Positions 17,065 through 26,270 of a stretch of 64,000 nucleotides of DNA are shown here, in pieces; positions within the stretch are counted from its first letter, which is position 1, and each line of letters opens with the position of its first letter. A model generated the notes under the pieces. That model did not search any database, was not told where the DNA came from, and saw nothing but the letters and a program-made list of their open reading frames with translations. Source of the stretch: Betaproteobacteria bacterium (GTDB lineage: Bacteria; Pseudomonadota; Gammaproteobacteria; Burkholderiales; Casimicrobiaceae). Both the position numbers and the translations under genes were made by a program. The DNA lies in assembly GCA_013298145.1 (NCBI GenBank), contig JAAFJO010000003.1, positions 186,001-250,000 of the forward strand, given 5' to 3'.

Positions 17065-19398
17065 GTGAGACGCCAAATGATGAGATTGAACAATTATTTG
17101 AACACCGCGCTCGTGAGCCCTTCGCTGGCGATGATTGTCGCGGCGGCCGCATTTGCGGTAAGTGGCGCATTTGGGGCGAGCAGCGCTTTTGCGCAAAGCG
17201 CCTCTCGCGTTTCGCCGGAAGCAGCATCAGCTGAGACTGCAGCGCCTCCGCGGTTGCTTCGCTTTGAGAGTCGCACCACATCCATGCGAAGTGAGAAGCG
17301 CGCAGCGCGCTCAGCGATGTTGCGTGAAGCAGCATCAGCTGAGACTGCAGCGCCTCCGCGGTTGCTTCGCTTTGAGAGTCGCACCACATCCATGCGAAGT
17401 GAGAAGCGCGCAGCGCGCTCAGCGATGTTGCGTGATCGCGAGTTGCCGCCTGATGCAATGTTCGCGGAGCTCGATTGGGTGGCGTTACAGAACGCAAAAC
17501 TCGGGGCTGCGTTGGTACTGGAAATACCTGGTCGTACACCGCGGGTTTTTGTCATCGAAAAGATCCTCGACTTACCCACGGGTGGAAATCTTTGGCAAGG
17601 GCGCACTACAAGCGCTGTTGACCGGGTTGGCTCCGCGCAGCGTGCTTATCTCGCTGTGGTCGATGGTGCCGTGAGTGGCTACATCGATCTCGGTGAGACA
17701 CAAATTGAGCTTGTGAACGTCTCTTCGTCGTCGTCGTCGTCGTCGTCGTCGGCGTCGGCGTCGTCGGCGGCGGGAAGCGGAGCTCAGGTCATCGTCCTTG
17801 ACTATGCCGCCTTGGGTATGAGTCGCGCCGTGAGCGTGATCGACGATGCGATAGCAACCCCACCCCTCGAGCGCTGGACGGCCGAACAACGGCGCGACGG
17901 CGAGGCTGCGCTCGCGCGATTCGAGTCGTTGCAGGGGATTGAAAAGGCTGCACCGTCTCCGCAATCCACGGTAGATCTGCTGATTGCATACACGAGCGGC
18001 ATGGTGACGCGGCACGGCAGTACTGCAGCGGTGCAGGCGCGATTGGCAACGCTTGTGCAGTGGGCAAACACCGCGTTTGCCAACAGCGACGTTGCCATTA
18101 CGCTACGACTCGTCCATTCGCTCGAGGTGACCTACCCGAATAGCGGCCCCAATGGGACGGCCTTGAATGAGCTTACCGGATCAAACGGTTCAGGCGCGGT
18201 GACAATCCCCGCGTCGCTCGCAGGTATCGCTGCGCTGCGAAACACGTATGGAGCCGATCTTGTTGCGTTGATGCGTCCGTACGATCAAAGCACCCACGGC
18301 GGCTGCGGTATTGCCTGGATCGGTGGGTCCAACCTGAGCGACATCTCGAATTCCGCCGCGTTCGGGTATTCGGTATCGAGCGACGGTAACGATGTCGGGG
18401 GTAGCGCCTTTTTCTGTCTCATCGGAACGCTCGCTCATGAGCTTGGCCATAACTTCGGGCTGCAACACAATCGCGCGAATGCCGGCTCGATCGGTGCCAC
18501 TCGCTACGCGTATGGCTATAGTGTGCCGAACTCGAACGTGGGCGACGTTATGTCCTACGCAAACCAAGATGCCCAGGCCTTCGCCAACCCGGCGCTCGGC
18601 TGTACGGGTGCCAGTTGTACGATCGGCGGCGCTGGCGCGGCCTTGGGCATCGCCGCAGACGGCCCCGTCGAAGCCTGTATTGCGCTCGGTACAGGATGCG
18701 CGGCGAACCAGAGTGCACTGTGCAATGGAAACTCGCAGTGCGCGGATGCGTCGCGCGCGCTTAACTTCGTTCGCGTGAAAGTCGCGCAATTCAGAGCTGC
18801 ACAGGTGGCTTCAGCGGTCACCATCTCTGGCACCACCAATGCGCCCGATGGCACCGCTCTATGCGCAAACCCGCCGGCAGGGGTGAGCTGCAGTACGGTC
18901 ACGGGTGGCGCCTATTCTTGCTCAGTGCCGAGCGGATGGGTTGGCTGGTTGCACTTGCAGGCCGGGAACAACAATCGTGTCGTAGCCCGCCAATATGTTG
19001 GGGGTGTGACAAGTTCACAGGCTAGTCAGAATTTCGCGGTGACGAGTGCTGCATCACTGGCCTGTCATCTCGATATCGACAACGATGGGCGCTTTATCGC
19101 GAGCGTTGACGGTGTGATGGTGCTTCGCCGCATGATGGGGACGAGCGGTGGCGCTGCGACTGTGGCCTCAACACAGGCCTGCGCGCAGCGCACAAGCCAG
19201 AGCGATATGGCGGCTTATCTCGCGCAGCGCAATTACGATTTTGATGGGAACGGAAACGGCGCGAGCGTCGCCCGCGAGGGGCTCGTGCTGCTAAGACTGA
19301 TGCTCGGCCTGTCCGGAACGCAGGCGGTGGCGGGCACGGGCTACAGCTGGCCCACAGTTCAGGCACAAATCAATGCTGCGTGCGGCACCAGCTTTTAG
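17065..19398 (+). CDS. Secreted metzincin-type zinc metalloprotease (reprolysin-like) with dockerin-like C-terminus
   Basis: A 777-residue exported protease. The GTG start is chosen because GGGGGAG lies five bases upstream; an ATG at 17077 is an alternative. The signal peptide ends about SSAFAQ. Residues about 52-123 are two identical 36-residue copies made by an exact 108-bp tandem duplication. Residues about 220-235 are a serine run from a TCG microsatellite. The zinc site HELGHNFGLQH (458-468) and a downstream Met-turn (VMSYANQD) mark a metzincin. The C-terminal module (667-777) has two EF-like loops, CHLDIDNDGRF and YDFDGNGNG, each followed by a LxLLxLMLG-type helix, and ends NAACGTSF. 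Substrate is unknown. Confidence 0.92.
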   Translation: MRRQMMRLNNYLNTALVSPSLAMIVAAAAFAVSGAFGASSAFAQSASRVSPEAASAETAAPPRLLRFESRTTSMRSEKRAARSAMLREAASAETAAPPRLLRFESRTTSMRSEKRAARSAMLRDRELPPDAMFAELDWVALQNAKLGAALVLEIPGRTPRVFVIEKILDLPTGGNLWQGRTTSAVDRVGSAQRAYLAVVDGAVSGYIDLGETQIELVNVSSSSSSSSSSASASSAAGSGAQVIVLDYAALGMSRAVSVIDDAIATPPLERWTAEQRRDGEAALARFESLQGIEKAAPSPQSTVDLLIAYTSGMVTRHGSTAAVQARLATLVQWANTAFANSDVAITLRLVHSLEVTYPNSGPNGTALNELTGSNGSGAVTIPASLAGIAALRNTYGADLVALMRPYDQSTHGGCGIAWIGGSNLSDISNSAAFGYSVSSDGNDVGGSAFFCLIGTLAHELGHNFGLQHNRANAGSIGATRYAYGYSVPNSNVGDVMSYANQDAQAFANPALGCTGASCTIGGAGAALGIAADGPVEACIALGTGCAANQSALCNGNSQCADASRALNFVRVKVAQFRAAQVASAVTISGTTNAPDGTALCANPPAGVSCSTVTGGAYSCSVPSGWVGWLHLQAGNNNRVVARQYVGGVTSSQASQNFAVTSAASLACHLDIDNDGRFIASVDGVMVLRRMMGTSGGAATVASTQACAQRTSQSDMAAYLAQRNYDFDGNGNGASVAREGLVLLRLMLGLSGTQAVAGTGYSWPTVQAQINAACGTSF
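17218..17433 (+). repeat. Exact 108-bp tandem duplication inside the metalloprotease gene
   Basis: Copy 1 at 17218-17325 and copy 2 at 17326-17433 are identical base for base. The unit is 36 codons, so the frame is kept and a 36-residue basic/Ala-rich segment of the pro-region is doubled. Perfect identity implies a recent event, or an assembly artefact. Confidence 0.95.
17723..17768 (+). repeat. TCG trinucleotide microsatellite (poly-Ser tract)
   Basis: A run of TCG triplets, interrupted by GCG near its end, encodes about nine serines then an Ser/Ala mix in the metalloprotease. It is slippage-prone but always in frame, so it would vary linker length rather than switch the gene off. Confidence 0.85.
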
Positions 19399-19624
19399 CG
19401 CATTCTTGAACACGGAGTTTGGGCTCATGATGCCACGCCAGGTTCATCGCGGAAGCGCTAAGGTACTCCGTCGGTGCCAACTGCTTCCCGGTTGGCGCGC
19501 GCTCACCGCTTGCCTCGGCAATTCGCAAAGTGGGTGCATCGCGCCACCGCCTCCGCCAATGCGATGAGCCGCTTTTCACATTGCAAACGATCAATTTACG
19601 GCTCGCGTCGTTAACATTCAAAGT

Positions 19625-22165
19625 ATGAGTCTTTTCAACGCCTTACGACGTCGTGTGTTTTTCCGTCATTGCGCTCATTGGGCTCGGCAAGCGGTCGCAA
19701 TTCTCGCGAGTGTCCTCGCTGCATCCTACGGGTTCGCTGCAGCGAATACAGACCCGGAGAGGGCGTCTGGCGTCATCGTTCGCTTCAATACCGAGGCGAC
19801 GAGCAAAAGACCCGAGCTCGCCGATGCGATGCGGCGTGCGTCAACACTTTCTAGAGCGGCGGCGGCTTCGCCCTCACCAGCGCTCGAGCTTCGCTTCGCG
19901 CGTCAACTGGCAAATCAGGCAGAGCTTTACCGCTTTGAGGGGCCGGTCTCGCTCAACGAGGCCAGGGATGTGGCCGCGCGCATCGCTCTTTTGCCGGGCG
20001 TTTTGTATGCGGCTCCGAACCGCGTAATGCGTAATCAGGACGTGCCGGTGGATGCCGAGTATCCTCTGCAGTGGGGATATCGACTGAGCGCGACTGAACA
20101 GGGCGGCAACTTTGAAGCGGCCTGGGACATTACCAAAGGCAGCCCCTCGCAAACGATTGGCGTCGTCGATTCGGGGGTCGCTAAAAGGCACCCCGAGCTT
20201 GCCGGCCAGCTTCGTCGTTCGCCGCAGTTCCCCAACGGAGGCTATGATTTTTTTCAGCTCGCGAGCGCGACTCCGCCTCTGCTTCGAGATAACGACCCCG
20301 AACAATCGGACAGCAGCTGCGGTCATGGCAGTCATGTCGCTGGGACAATCGCCGCACAAACGGCTTTCTCCGCAACCGGGAACCCAGACGGTGTCGCCGG
20401 TGGCGGACCCGATTCACGCGTTCAAATGGCTCGCGCGCTCGATTTGATTGGTGACGAGGCAGATGTAATCGATGCCATGCTGTGGCTCGGGGGGCTGCCC
20501 GTCTCAGGGGTGGCCGATAACCCAACGCCTGCGAGCGTTATCAATATGAGTCTCGGCGGAAACGGTCCGTGCGGCCCCGCGTACGCGGACGCGATTGCGC
20601 AGCTCGGTGCTCGCGGCGTGATCGTCGTCGCGGCGGCTGGTAACACTTCCAGCAATGTGAGTGGCTTTGCACCGGCAAGCTGCCGTGGTGTCGTGGCGGT
20701 TGCAGCGTCTGAGGTGAGTGGAAACCTGGCCTCTTATTCCAATTTCGGCGGGAAGGTCACAATCACCGCGCCCGGAAGCTCGATTTACTCGACCGGCGGG
20801 AGCGATGGCGCAAATTGCTACAAAAGCGGCACATCAATGGCCGCACCACACGTGACTGCCGCGATTGCGTTAGCGCAGACGGTATCGCCAAACATGTCGA
20901 CGAGCCAAACGCTACTCGCCGTTCGCTCGTCGGCAAGGCCGTTTCCTCCGTTGAGCAATTGCACGCTACTTGAGTGCGGCGCAGGATTGCTCGACGCGAA
21001 GCGGCTCCTAGATCGTGTATCGCCAGACGCTGCCACGACCATTGGTTGGAACGCGAGCGACGAAAACGTTCGCGAAAACGACGGTGAAGTTGCGTTCACA
21101 CTTTCCCGAATCGGTAGCGCCTCAGCAGGCGTGAGCGTGAACGTTACCGCGCTGAACAATACAGCGGTGCAGGGTGTTGATTTCGGCACGCCAAACCCTT
21201 CAGTGGTGACCTGGGGGGCGGGTCAACGTGATGATCGTACTGTCCGCGTGCCGATCATTTCGCGCCCTGGCGAGCAGGGGGGGCGCGGTTTTCAGGTGAC
21301 CTTAAGCAGTGCCTCGGCCGGCGCTCAATTGATGTCACCCACGTCGGTCTCGGTGAATATCGCGGAAGTGGACTGTAACGTGGTGACTGATTTATCGATG
21401 GGCGACACGGTCACGGGCTTACTCGGGAGTTCGAGCCAAGCGTACTGCCGTGGCGGGGTGCGCGGGGCCAGCTTCAACACCATTCGCTACCGTTTCACGG
21501 CGTCGGCAGGGACTCGCGTAACCATCATGATGAACAGCACGACGTCTGCGCCTGCAGTTCTTGACCCGTACGTTTACTTGCTTGATTCAAACCTGCGCAT
21601 CCTTGCGGAAAACGACGACGTCGTGAACGGTGTGGTCCGGAATTCTTTGATTGAACAGTTTGCGGTTCCCGCAGACGGGACCTACTACATCGATGCCACG
21701 ACTTGGAGTCCGACTCAGGATGCGATTGGATCTTTCCAACTCTCGCTCTTTAACTGCGGTCCGTACAGAGCTACAAGCAGCTGCAATTTAGATATCGACA
21801 ATGACGGTTATTTCGGTTTAACCGACGGTATCGTTGGGCTACGTGCACTACTCGGCTTCACCTCAGACGCCCTCACCGATGGGGTGCGTTTTCGCGCATG
21901 CGCGTCGAGGCGAAATGCTGCAGAGATATTGCCGTTCGTTGCGCAGCAAGCGAGTCCTGCAGGCGGGCCGCTCAGCAAGCCTTTCGATTTCGATGGAGAT
22001 GACGCTGTTTCTGCCGCAACCGACGGGCTCTTGCTGGTGAGGCTCGGCCTCGGGATGTCGCTTACGCAGGCAATTTCGGGCACGATTGCGCCCGGCGCCA
22101 ATCGCGCTAGCGAACCTGCGATTCGAGCGTATCTATCGAATCAGTGCGCATTGACGCTTCCTTAG
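19625..22165 (+). CDS. Secreted S8 serine protease with Calx-beta-like, PPC-like and dockerin-like C-terminal domains
   Basis: An 846-residue exported protease with an N-terminal signal segment (about residues 1-40, ending YGFAAA). A pro-domain follows, then the S8 triad Asp182 (IGVVDSGVAKRHP), His234 (CGHGSHVAGTIA) and Ser404 (SGTSMAAPHVT). About 470-570 resembles a Calx-beta repeat (VRENDGEVAFTLSR...GVDFG). About 580-710 resembles a bacterial pre-peptidase C-terminal domain (YRFTASAGTRVTI, LDPYVYLLDS, GTYYIDATTW). The tail (720-846) is the dockerin-like pair CNLDIDNDGYFGLTDG and FDFDGDDAVS...DGLLLVRLGLGM, closed by a Cys near the end. Its last 59 bases overlap the convergent ligase gene. 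It follows the metalloprotease gene by 226 bases. Confidence 0.93.
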   Translation: MSLFNALRRRVFFRHCAHWARQAVAILASVLAASYGFAAANTDPERASGVIVRFNTEATSKRPELADAMRRASTLSRAAAASPSPALELRFARQLANQAELYRFEGPVSLNEARDVAARIALLPGVLYAAPNRVMRNQDVPVDAEYPLQWGYRLSATEQGGNFEAAWDITKGSPSQTIGVVDSGVAKRHPELAGQLRRSPQFPNGGYDFFQLASATPPLLRDNDPEQSDSSCGHGSHVAGTIAAQTAFSATGNPDGVAGGGPDSRVQMARALDLIGDEADVIDAMLWLGGLPVSGVADNPTPASVINMSLGGNGPCGPAYADAIAQLGARGVIVVAAAGNTSSNVSGFAPASCRGVVAVAASEVSGNLASYSNFGGKVTITAPGSSIYSTGGSDGANCYKSGTSMAAPHVTAAIALAQTVSPNMSTSQTLLAVRSSARPFPPLSNCTLLECGAGLLDAKRLLDRVSPDAATTIGWNASDENVRENDGEVAFTLSRIGSASAGVSVNVTALNNTAVQGVDFGTPNPSVVTWGAGQRDDRTVRVPIISRPGEQGGRGFQVTLSSASAGAQLMSPTSVSVNIAEVDCNVVTDLSMGDTVTGLLGSSSQAYCRGGVRGASFNTIRYRFTASAGTRVTIMMNSTTSAPAVLDPYVYLLDSNLRILAENDDVVNGVVRNSLIEQFAVPADGTYYIDATTWSPTQDAIGSFQLSLFNCGPYRATSSCNLDIDNDGYFGLTDGIVGLRALLGFTSDALTDGVRFRACASRRNAAEILPFVAQQASPAGGPLSKPFDFDGDDAVSAATDGLLLVRLGLGMSLTQAISGTIAPGANRASEPAIRAYLSNQCALTLP

Positions 22166-23648
22166 TCGTGCCGATGGTGTGCGTTTGATCGAGCGTTGTT
22201 GCGCTCGCCCTGGCGAGACCTCTGGTGTCAGATGACGACAAATCGCTTTGCTCTAGGCTTGCTTTCGGCGGGCGGAAGCTGCATGCGAAGCTAAAAAGAA
22301 TCGTCGCAATGACCGCGAGCGCCGGAATGCGGGCGGGGAAATCAAGGTTTGCGTGCAGCGCGAATCCGAGTGCGCCTAAAAAATAAGCGCCAAGCGTAGG
22401 ATGCCACGACGATCGATGCCAGGCAGTCGCCACGCGAATTGCAGCAACGCCAATCAAGATGAGCGCGACCACCCCGAACAGCCCCGCCTCAAAAAGTAGT
22501 TGTAGGACGTCGTTATGGGCATGCTCGATAAATCCCGGGAGTGATTGCGGCTGAAATGCGGGGAATGCAACCGCGTAGCTCCCGATCCCGCTTCCGAGCG
22601 GGAAAAGCGCGATGGCCCCACTCAGCGTCGCCTCATACATTAAAAGGCGCGCGGAAAAGCTTCCGGATGCACCCGAGTCAGCGACTGCAGCAAAGAACGA
22701 CTCCGAAGTGCCAAGCGCAATTGCCAACAGAACAAACGCGGCGCCGCCAGCAGCGAGCGCTTTACGGCGGTTTTTACCGCGTTTTGCAGCGCGGGAGAGT
22801 TCCACCGTAATCGCTGCGATCAGTACCACCATGACCGCTGCGATGCCGCTCCGGGAGAGTGTCGCGGCACATGCGAGAACCATCGAGACTGTCACAACTG
22901 TCCAAAGCGCGAAAAATAGGCGACGATGATCGTAACGCAGCGAGGTATTCGCGATGGCTTGGGATGCCTGCAATACAGCGAACGGTACCAACAGAACGAA
23001 TAGCGTCGCGAGATGGTTTTTGTTCACGAATGTGCCCGCAGCGCGCACGTGCCCAACATAGCCGAGCGTAAATGCTGAGGCCCCACGAAACGCGACCTGT
23101 GCGACGCCTAAGAGCGCCTGTATTAACGCAATCGCGACCAAGAAGACCAACAACTTGAATCGCATCGCTTCAGGGAGCGCCATCGCACTCAGCCCAATCG
23201 CGAGGCAACTCAAGAGAAGCACAATGCTTTGAAATCCATTGTCAGGCGCAAGCGTCACCGGCAGGCTCGTCGCGCCAATCGCGGGGGAAGACAAGCTCTC
23301 AATGACGGCTCCGTATCTCGCATGACCTGGCAGCCCAAGCCACGCGTCGAGACCGATAGGTATGGCGCTGAAAACGGCGAATAGTGCGAGAACCCCTAGC
23401 GCCCCCAACCAAGCTTTCGCGCTTGTGGGTAGCGCTTCAGCTTCGTGTTCGCTAAAAAACTGCCGCGCAAGCACCGATGAGAATGCAATCACAGCGCACG
23501 CAGCGATAAACCACATGGCTCTGTCGCTGTTGCCGCCGCGATCGAAAACACTCAGTGAGGCCGCGCCAAGCGCGCAGAAAGCAATCCACAGAAATACGTC
23601 GGATGGAGAGGGCTCCTCCGTCCGCACCCGCCGGCCGCGCTGCGGCAT
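22107..23648 (-). CDS. O-antigen ligase/polymerase-type membrane protein
   Basis: A 513-residue polytopic inner-membrane protein with about a dozen hydrophobic segments. It has the long periplasmic-loop architecture of the Wzy/WaaL superfamily: AAGTFVNKNHLATLF before mid-protein and FIEHAHNDVLQLLFEAGLFG after, both typical of O-antigen ligase/polymerase proteins. In this operon it most likely polymerises or transfers the exopolysaccharide repeat (inference). The ATG overlaps the stop of the upstream OmpA-like gene (TAATG), so translation is probably coupled. It is the last gene of the minus-strand operon. A hydrophilic C-terminal tail of about 60 residues is encoded partly in the overlap with the convergent protease gene. 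Confidence 0.88.
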   Translation of the reverse strand: MPQRGRRVRTEEPSPSDVFLWIAFCALGAASLSVFDRGGNSDRAMWFIAACAVIAFSSVLARQFFSEHEAEALPTSAKAWLGALGVLALFAVFSAIPIGLDAWLGLPGHARYGAVIESLSSPAIGATSLPVTLAPDNGFQSIVLLLSCLAIGLSAMALPEAMRFKLLVFLVAIALIQALLGVAQVAFRGASAFTLGYVGHVRAAGTFVNKNHLATLFVLLVPFAVLQASQAIANTSLRYDHRRLFFALWTVVTVSMVLACAATLSRSGIAAVMVVLIAAITVELSRAAKRGKNRRKALAAGGAAFVLLAIALGTSESFFAAVADSGASGSFSARLLMYEATLSGAIALFPLGSGIGSYAVAFPAFQPQSLPGFIEHAHNDVLQLLFEAGLFGVVALILIGVAAIRVATAWHRSSWHPTLGAYFLGALGFALHANLDFPARIPALAVIATILFSFACSFRPPKASLEQSDLSSSDTRGLARASATTLDQTHTIGTTKEASMRTDSIDTLESQVR

Positions 23649-24721
23649 TAGTTCGGGCTAACGTTCCGTCGATCCCGGCTGTAAATGTAGGCACCTAAGC
23701 CTACCGCGCCGCCCGTGCCGATAATGGCGGTAGTTGGGAAAGTGGCCGGCGCAACGACAGCGGGCACGGCTACCGCAGGGGGCACAACCACCGAGACAGG
23801 TGCCGCAGGCGGCGCAACGACTGGCGCCGCTGGTGGTGCTACGACCGGTGCTACGGGAGGCGGAACGGGGGGTGTTGCGGCGGCCACAGGAGGTATTCCG
23901 CAGATCAAGCCCTGGCCTTCCACGCGAACTACCACCCGCCGATTGGGTTGCAAACAGTCGGCAAGTGCTGCCATGTCAGCTGCGGTGGCGCTGCCTTGCT
24001 CGACTCCGCCTGACGTCAGCTTGCTGCCGCGCGGGTACACGCAACTTGTTTTGACGGGGGCGGTGTGGCCAAACCCGATCGCCTCCAGTGAATACGATTT
24101 TCCGAATCGCGAAGAGAGGTAATCGCGCACCGTTACGGCACGGGCAAGGCTCAAGCGATCGTTGTACTTCTCGTCTCGCGTGCTGTTGGTGATGTCGGCG
24201 TGACCTTCCACCACGACTCGCTCGACGCCACTGCACTCTGCGTCGACTTTACGAGCGAGTTCGTCGAGTGCCTTGCGGCCATCGGCGAGGGTATCGGCGA
24301 GCGCGAATTTATTGTGAGGAAAGAGGGTGCTTGCGTCTATGGTGACGGTGCTTCGGCGGGTCGCGGGAACTACCGCTGGAGCAATCTGCGCTCCGCTTAC
24401 CATTTGTGTGCGCACGCCTTCCACTGCGGCGCGCGCGGCATCGCAGCCTGCTGTGGAGGGCTGTGTCCAACGCTGGTTGGCGGTGAGTGTGATGTCGCAA
24501 CCCGGTGCCACGACAATCGTCGCGCTCCCGGTTGAAGTCGTGAGCACGCGGGTGCCCGTGGGCAGTTGCATGCCGTTCGACGCGGACCGCAAACCTGTCG
24601 CCCCGCTCACCAACACGTTACCAGAGACATTTTTCAGTGCCGCACTATCGGCGATTGAAGCCAATCCGATTGCACACAGCAGCGCGGCGGTGCTTGCTGA
24701 GATTCTGGTTATTTTTTGCAT
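23648..24721 (-). CDS. OmpA-family envelope protein
   Basis: About 357 residues from the ATG 24719-24721; a TTG extension to 24751 adds ten unlikely residues. A signal peptide (about 27 residues, ending IADSA) precedes a FecR-like or beta-rich segment (SGNVLVSGATGLRSASNG). An OmpA-like peptidoglycan-binding domain follows, with DASTLFPHNKFALAD, VEGHADITNSTRDEKYNDRLSLARA and IGFGHTAPV. The C-terminus is a Pro/Ala/Val-rich linker (APPAAPVVAPP repeated) and a short hydrophobic glycine-rich segment before a basic tail (YSRDRRNV). It may tie the exopolysaccharide machinery to peptidoglycan. It is coupled to the ligase gene by a one-base overlap. Confidence 0.85.
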   Translation of the reverse strand: MQKITRISASTAALLCAIGLASIADSAALKNVSGNVLVSGATGLRSASNGMQLPTGTRVLTTSTGSATIVVAPGCDITLTANQRWTQPSTAGCDAARAAVEGVRTQMVSGAQIAPAVVPATRRSTVTIDASTLFPHNKFALADTLADGRKALDELARKVDAECSGVERVVVEGHADITNSTRDEKYNDRLSLARAVTVRDYLSSRFGKSYSLEAIGFGHTAPVKTSCVYPRGSKLTSGGVEQGSATAADMAALADCLQPNRRVVVRVEGQGLICGIPPVAAATPPVPPPVAPVVAPPAAPVVAPPAAPVSVVVPPAVAVPAVVAPATFPTTAIIGTGGAVGLGAYIYSRDRRNVSPN

Positions 24722-24834
24722 AGATGTGAGCGTCCCTGGATACAACTTCAAGTGTAAGTGCCCGAGCGAACTAAGACAAGAATTTGCACCTGGCCCGCAC
24801 GATAAACAGCGTAAATTGCAGTGAAACCGTTGCT

Positions 24835-26124
24835 TTACGGCGTATCACTACTAAAGCTAATGACAACGTCATCGAGAGCGACTCGACCGTTGGCGCCCAA
24901 TGTTTTCCAATTTGAGCGGGTCGACTCTAGCGAGAGCTGTTGCGCATGGCAATCGCCAGGGACGATCACAGCTTGGGAGACAAGCGCCCAGTCGTTGGCA
25001 GAACCGCCTGCGACCTGGGGCGTGATCCGGTCCCCGGCGGCCGTGTTGAGCTCGGCGCCGCCGACACAACGCATTGCCAGACGAAAACGGTGAGGGACCA
25101 CTTGTGATGTGTCTCGAATGCGATAGCTCAGCACGTAACGTCCGCGCGGAAGCGCGGTCATCGTCGTGGCAATATCCGATTTGATAGGTCGGCCGTTGAG
25201 CTCGACCTCAAGGTAGCGGTTTGCGACGCCATCAATCGTTTCGCGCTTTACACGCACAACATACCCATCTCGAAAATCGCCGCCAGCTCCGAGTTTCCAG
25301 TCAAAGGGCTCGTTTTCGATAGCCCTAGAAAAGTCTCCATTGAAGACGTTTGGGATATCGACGGACTGGGTAGGGCGCTTACGCAGAATTCGATCAATCC
25401 ATAAACCGTAAACAATCGCAAATTCCGGGCTACGCAGCGATGCTGCTCGCAAGCACTCAAAACTTCGATTGGACAGAACATCGGCTGCTGAAGCGAGCGT
25501 GGCAAGCTGCAGCTTTTGAGCGAGCGGCGCGTTGCTTTGGCAGATCGTAAAAACTAATTCGTCGAGCAGCGGCGAGCGCGTGGATTGCCAGCGCTCAATC
25601 GTCTTCTCCCAAACCGGCGAGGTCGCTAGATTCGACAACGCTTTGACGATATCCGGTCGTGCCATGCCATCGATCTCAGCGAGTCGCTCCCCTGCCGCTA
25701 TCGCTGCGTCGGCGTCGCCTGTTTGCAGGCCTCGAAAGATGGCGAGTCGCAACACATCTGGACTTAACGGCGCAAGTGTTGTTGCGGCGTTGAGTGCGAC
25801 TTTAGTAGCCTGCGTCGGCGGCAAGTTTGCTGCCGCACCCTCTGCGGCGAGGGCGAGGTGTCCTGCAGCGTCGAATGGGGAGCGCAACACGTACTCGCGA
25901 AGCGCACCGGCCTGCGTGGCGCTGTGTGCGTCTCCTCGCGTTGATCGACTTTCACGCAAGAACCACATGGAAGCGAGCAGCGAAATAAGCAAAGCGAGTC
26001 CGACCCACCGCATCGCCGAGCCCTCGTGGTTACTTTTGGTCTTCAAGCCACTGGCGTGAGCTCCGTCGTGCGTTTTGACAGTTTGTCCTACGTCGTTGCG
26101 CGGGCCAGGTTCATCAGCTTTCAT
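24835..26124 (-). CDS. Membrane-anchored protein of unknown function in the exopolysaccharide operon
   Basis: About 429 residues from the ATG 26122-26124; a start at 26136 is also open. A single hydrophobic segment (about residues 38-55, MRWVGLALLISLLASMWFL) follows a polar N-terminus, suggesting an N-in membrane anchor. The middle is helical and alanine-rich, possibly TPR-like. The last 170 residues look like a beta-sandwich (NVFNGDFSRAIENEPFDWK, PRGRYVLSYRIRD), reminiscent of carbohydrate-binding-like domains in exopolysaccharide operons. I do not recognise the family. Its place between the J-domain and OmpA-like genes argues for a role in polysaccharide export or assembly. Confidence 0.75.
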   Translation of the reverse strand: MKADEPGPRNDVGQTVKTHDGAHASGLKTKSNHEGSAMRWVGLALLISLLASMWFLRESRSTRGDAHSATQAGALREYVLRSPFDAAGHLALAAEGAAANLPPTQATKVALNAATTLAPLSPDVLRLAIFRGLQTGDADAAIAAGERLAEIDGMARPDIVKALSNLATSPVWEKTIERWQSTRSPLLDELVFTICQSNAPLAQKLQLATLASAADVLSNRSFECLRAASLRSPEFAIVYGLWIDRILRKRPTQSVDIPNVFNGDFSRAIENEPFDWKLGAGGDFRDGYVVRVKRETIDGVANRYLEVELNGRPIKSDIATTMTALPRGRYVLSYRIRDTSQVVPHRFRLAMRCVGGAELNTAAGDRITPQVAGGSANDWALVSQAVIVPGDCHAQQLSLESTRSNWKTLGANGRVALDDVVISFSSDTP

Positions 26125-26270
26125 GGCAATCCACAATCGGCGTAAAGAACGCGCGCGAGCTCAAGCGGACACAATTCCGGTGCATTATCGATTGAGGGAG
26201 TCGACTCGGCGACTGGCGTGCCGCATTGCAGCGGGCGTACAGGGAGAGCAGAGGACACATGCGACTGCGC

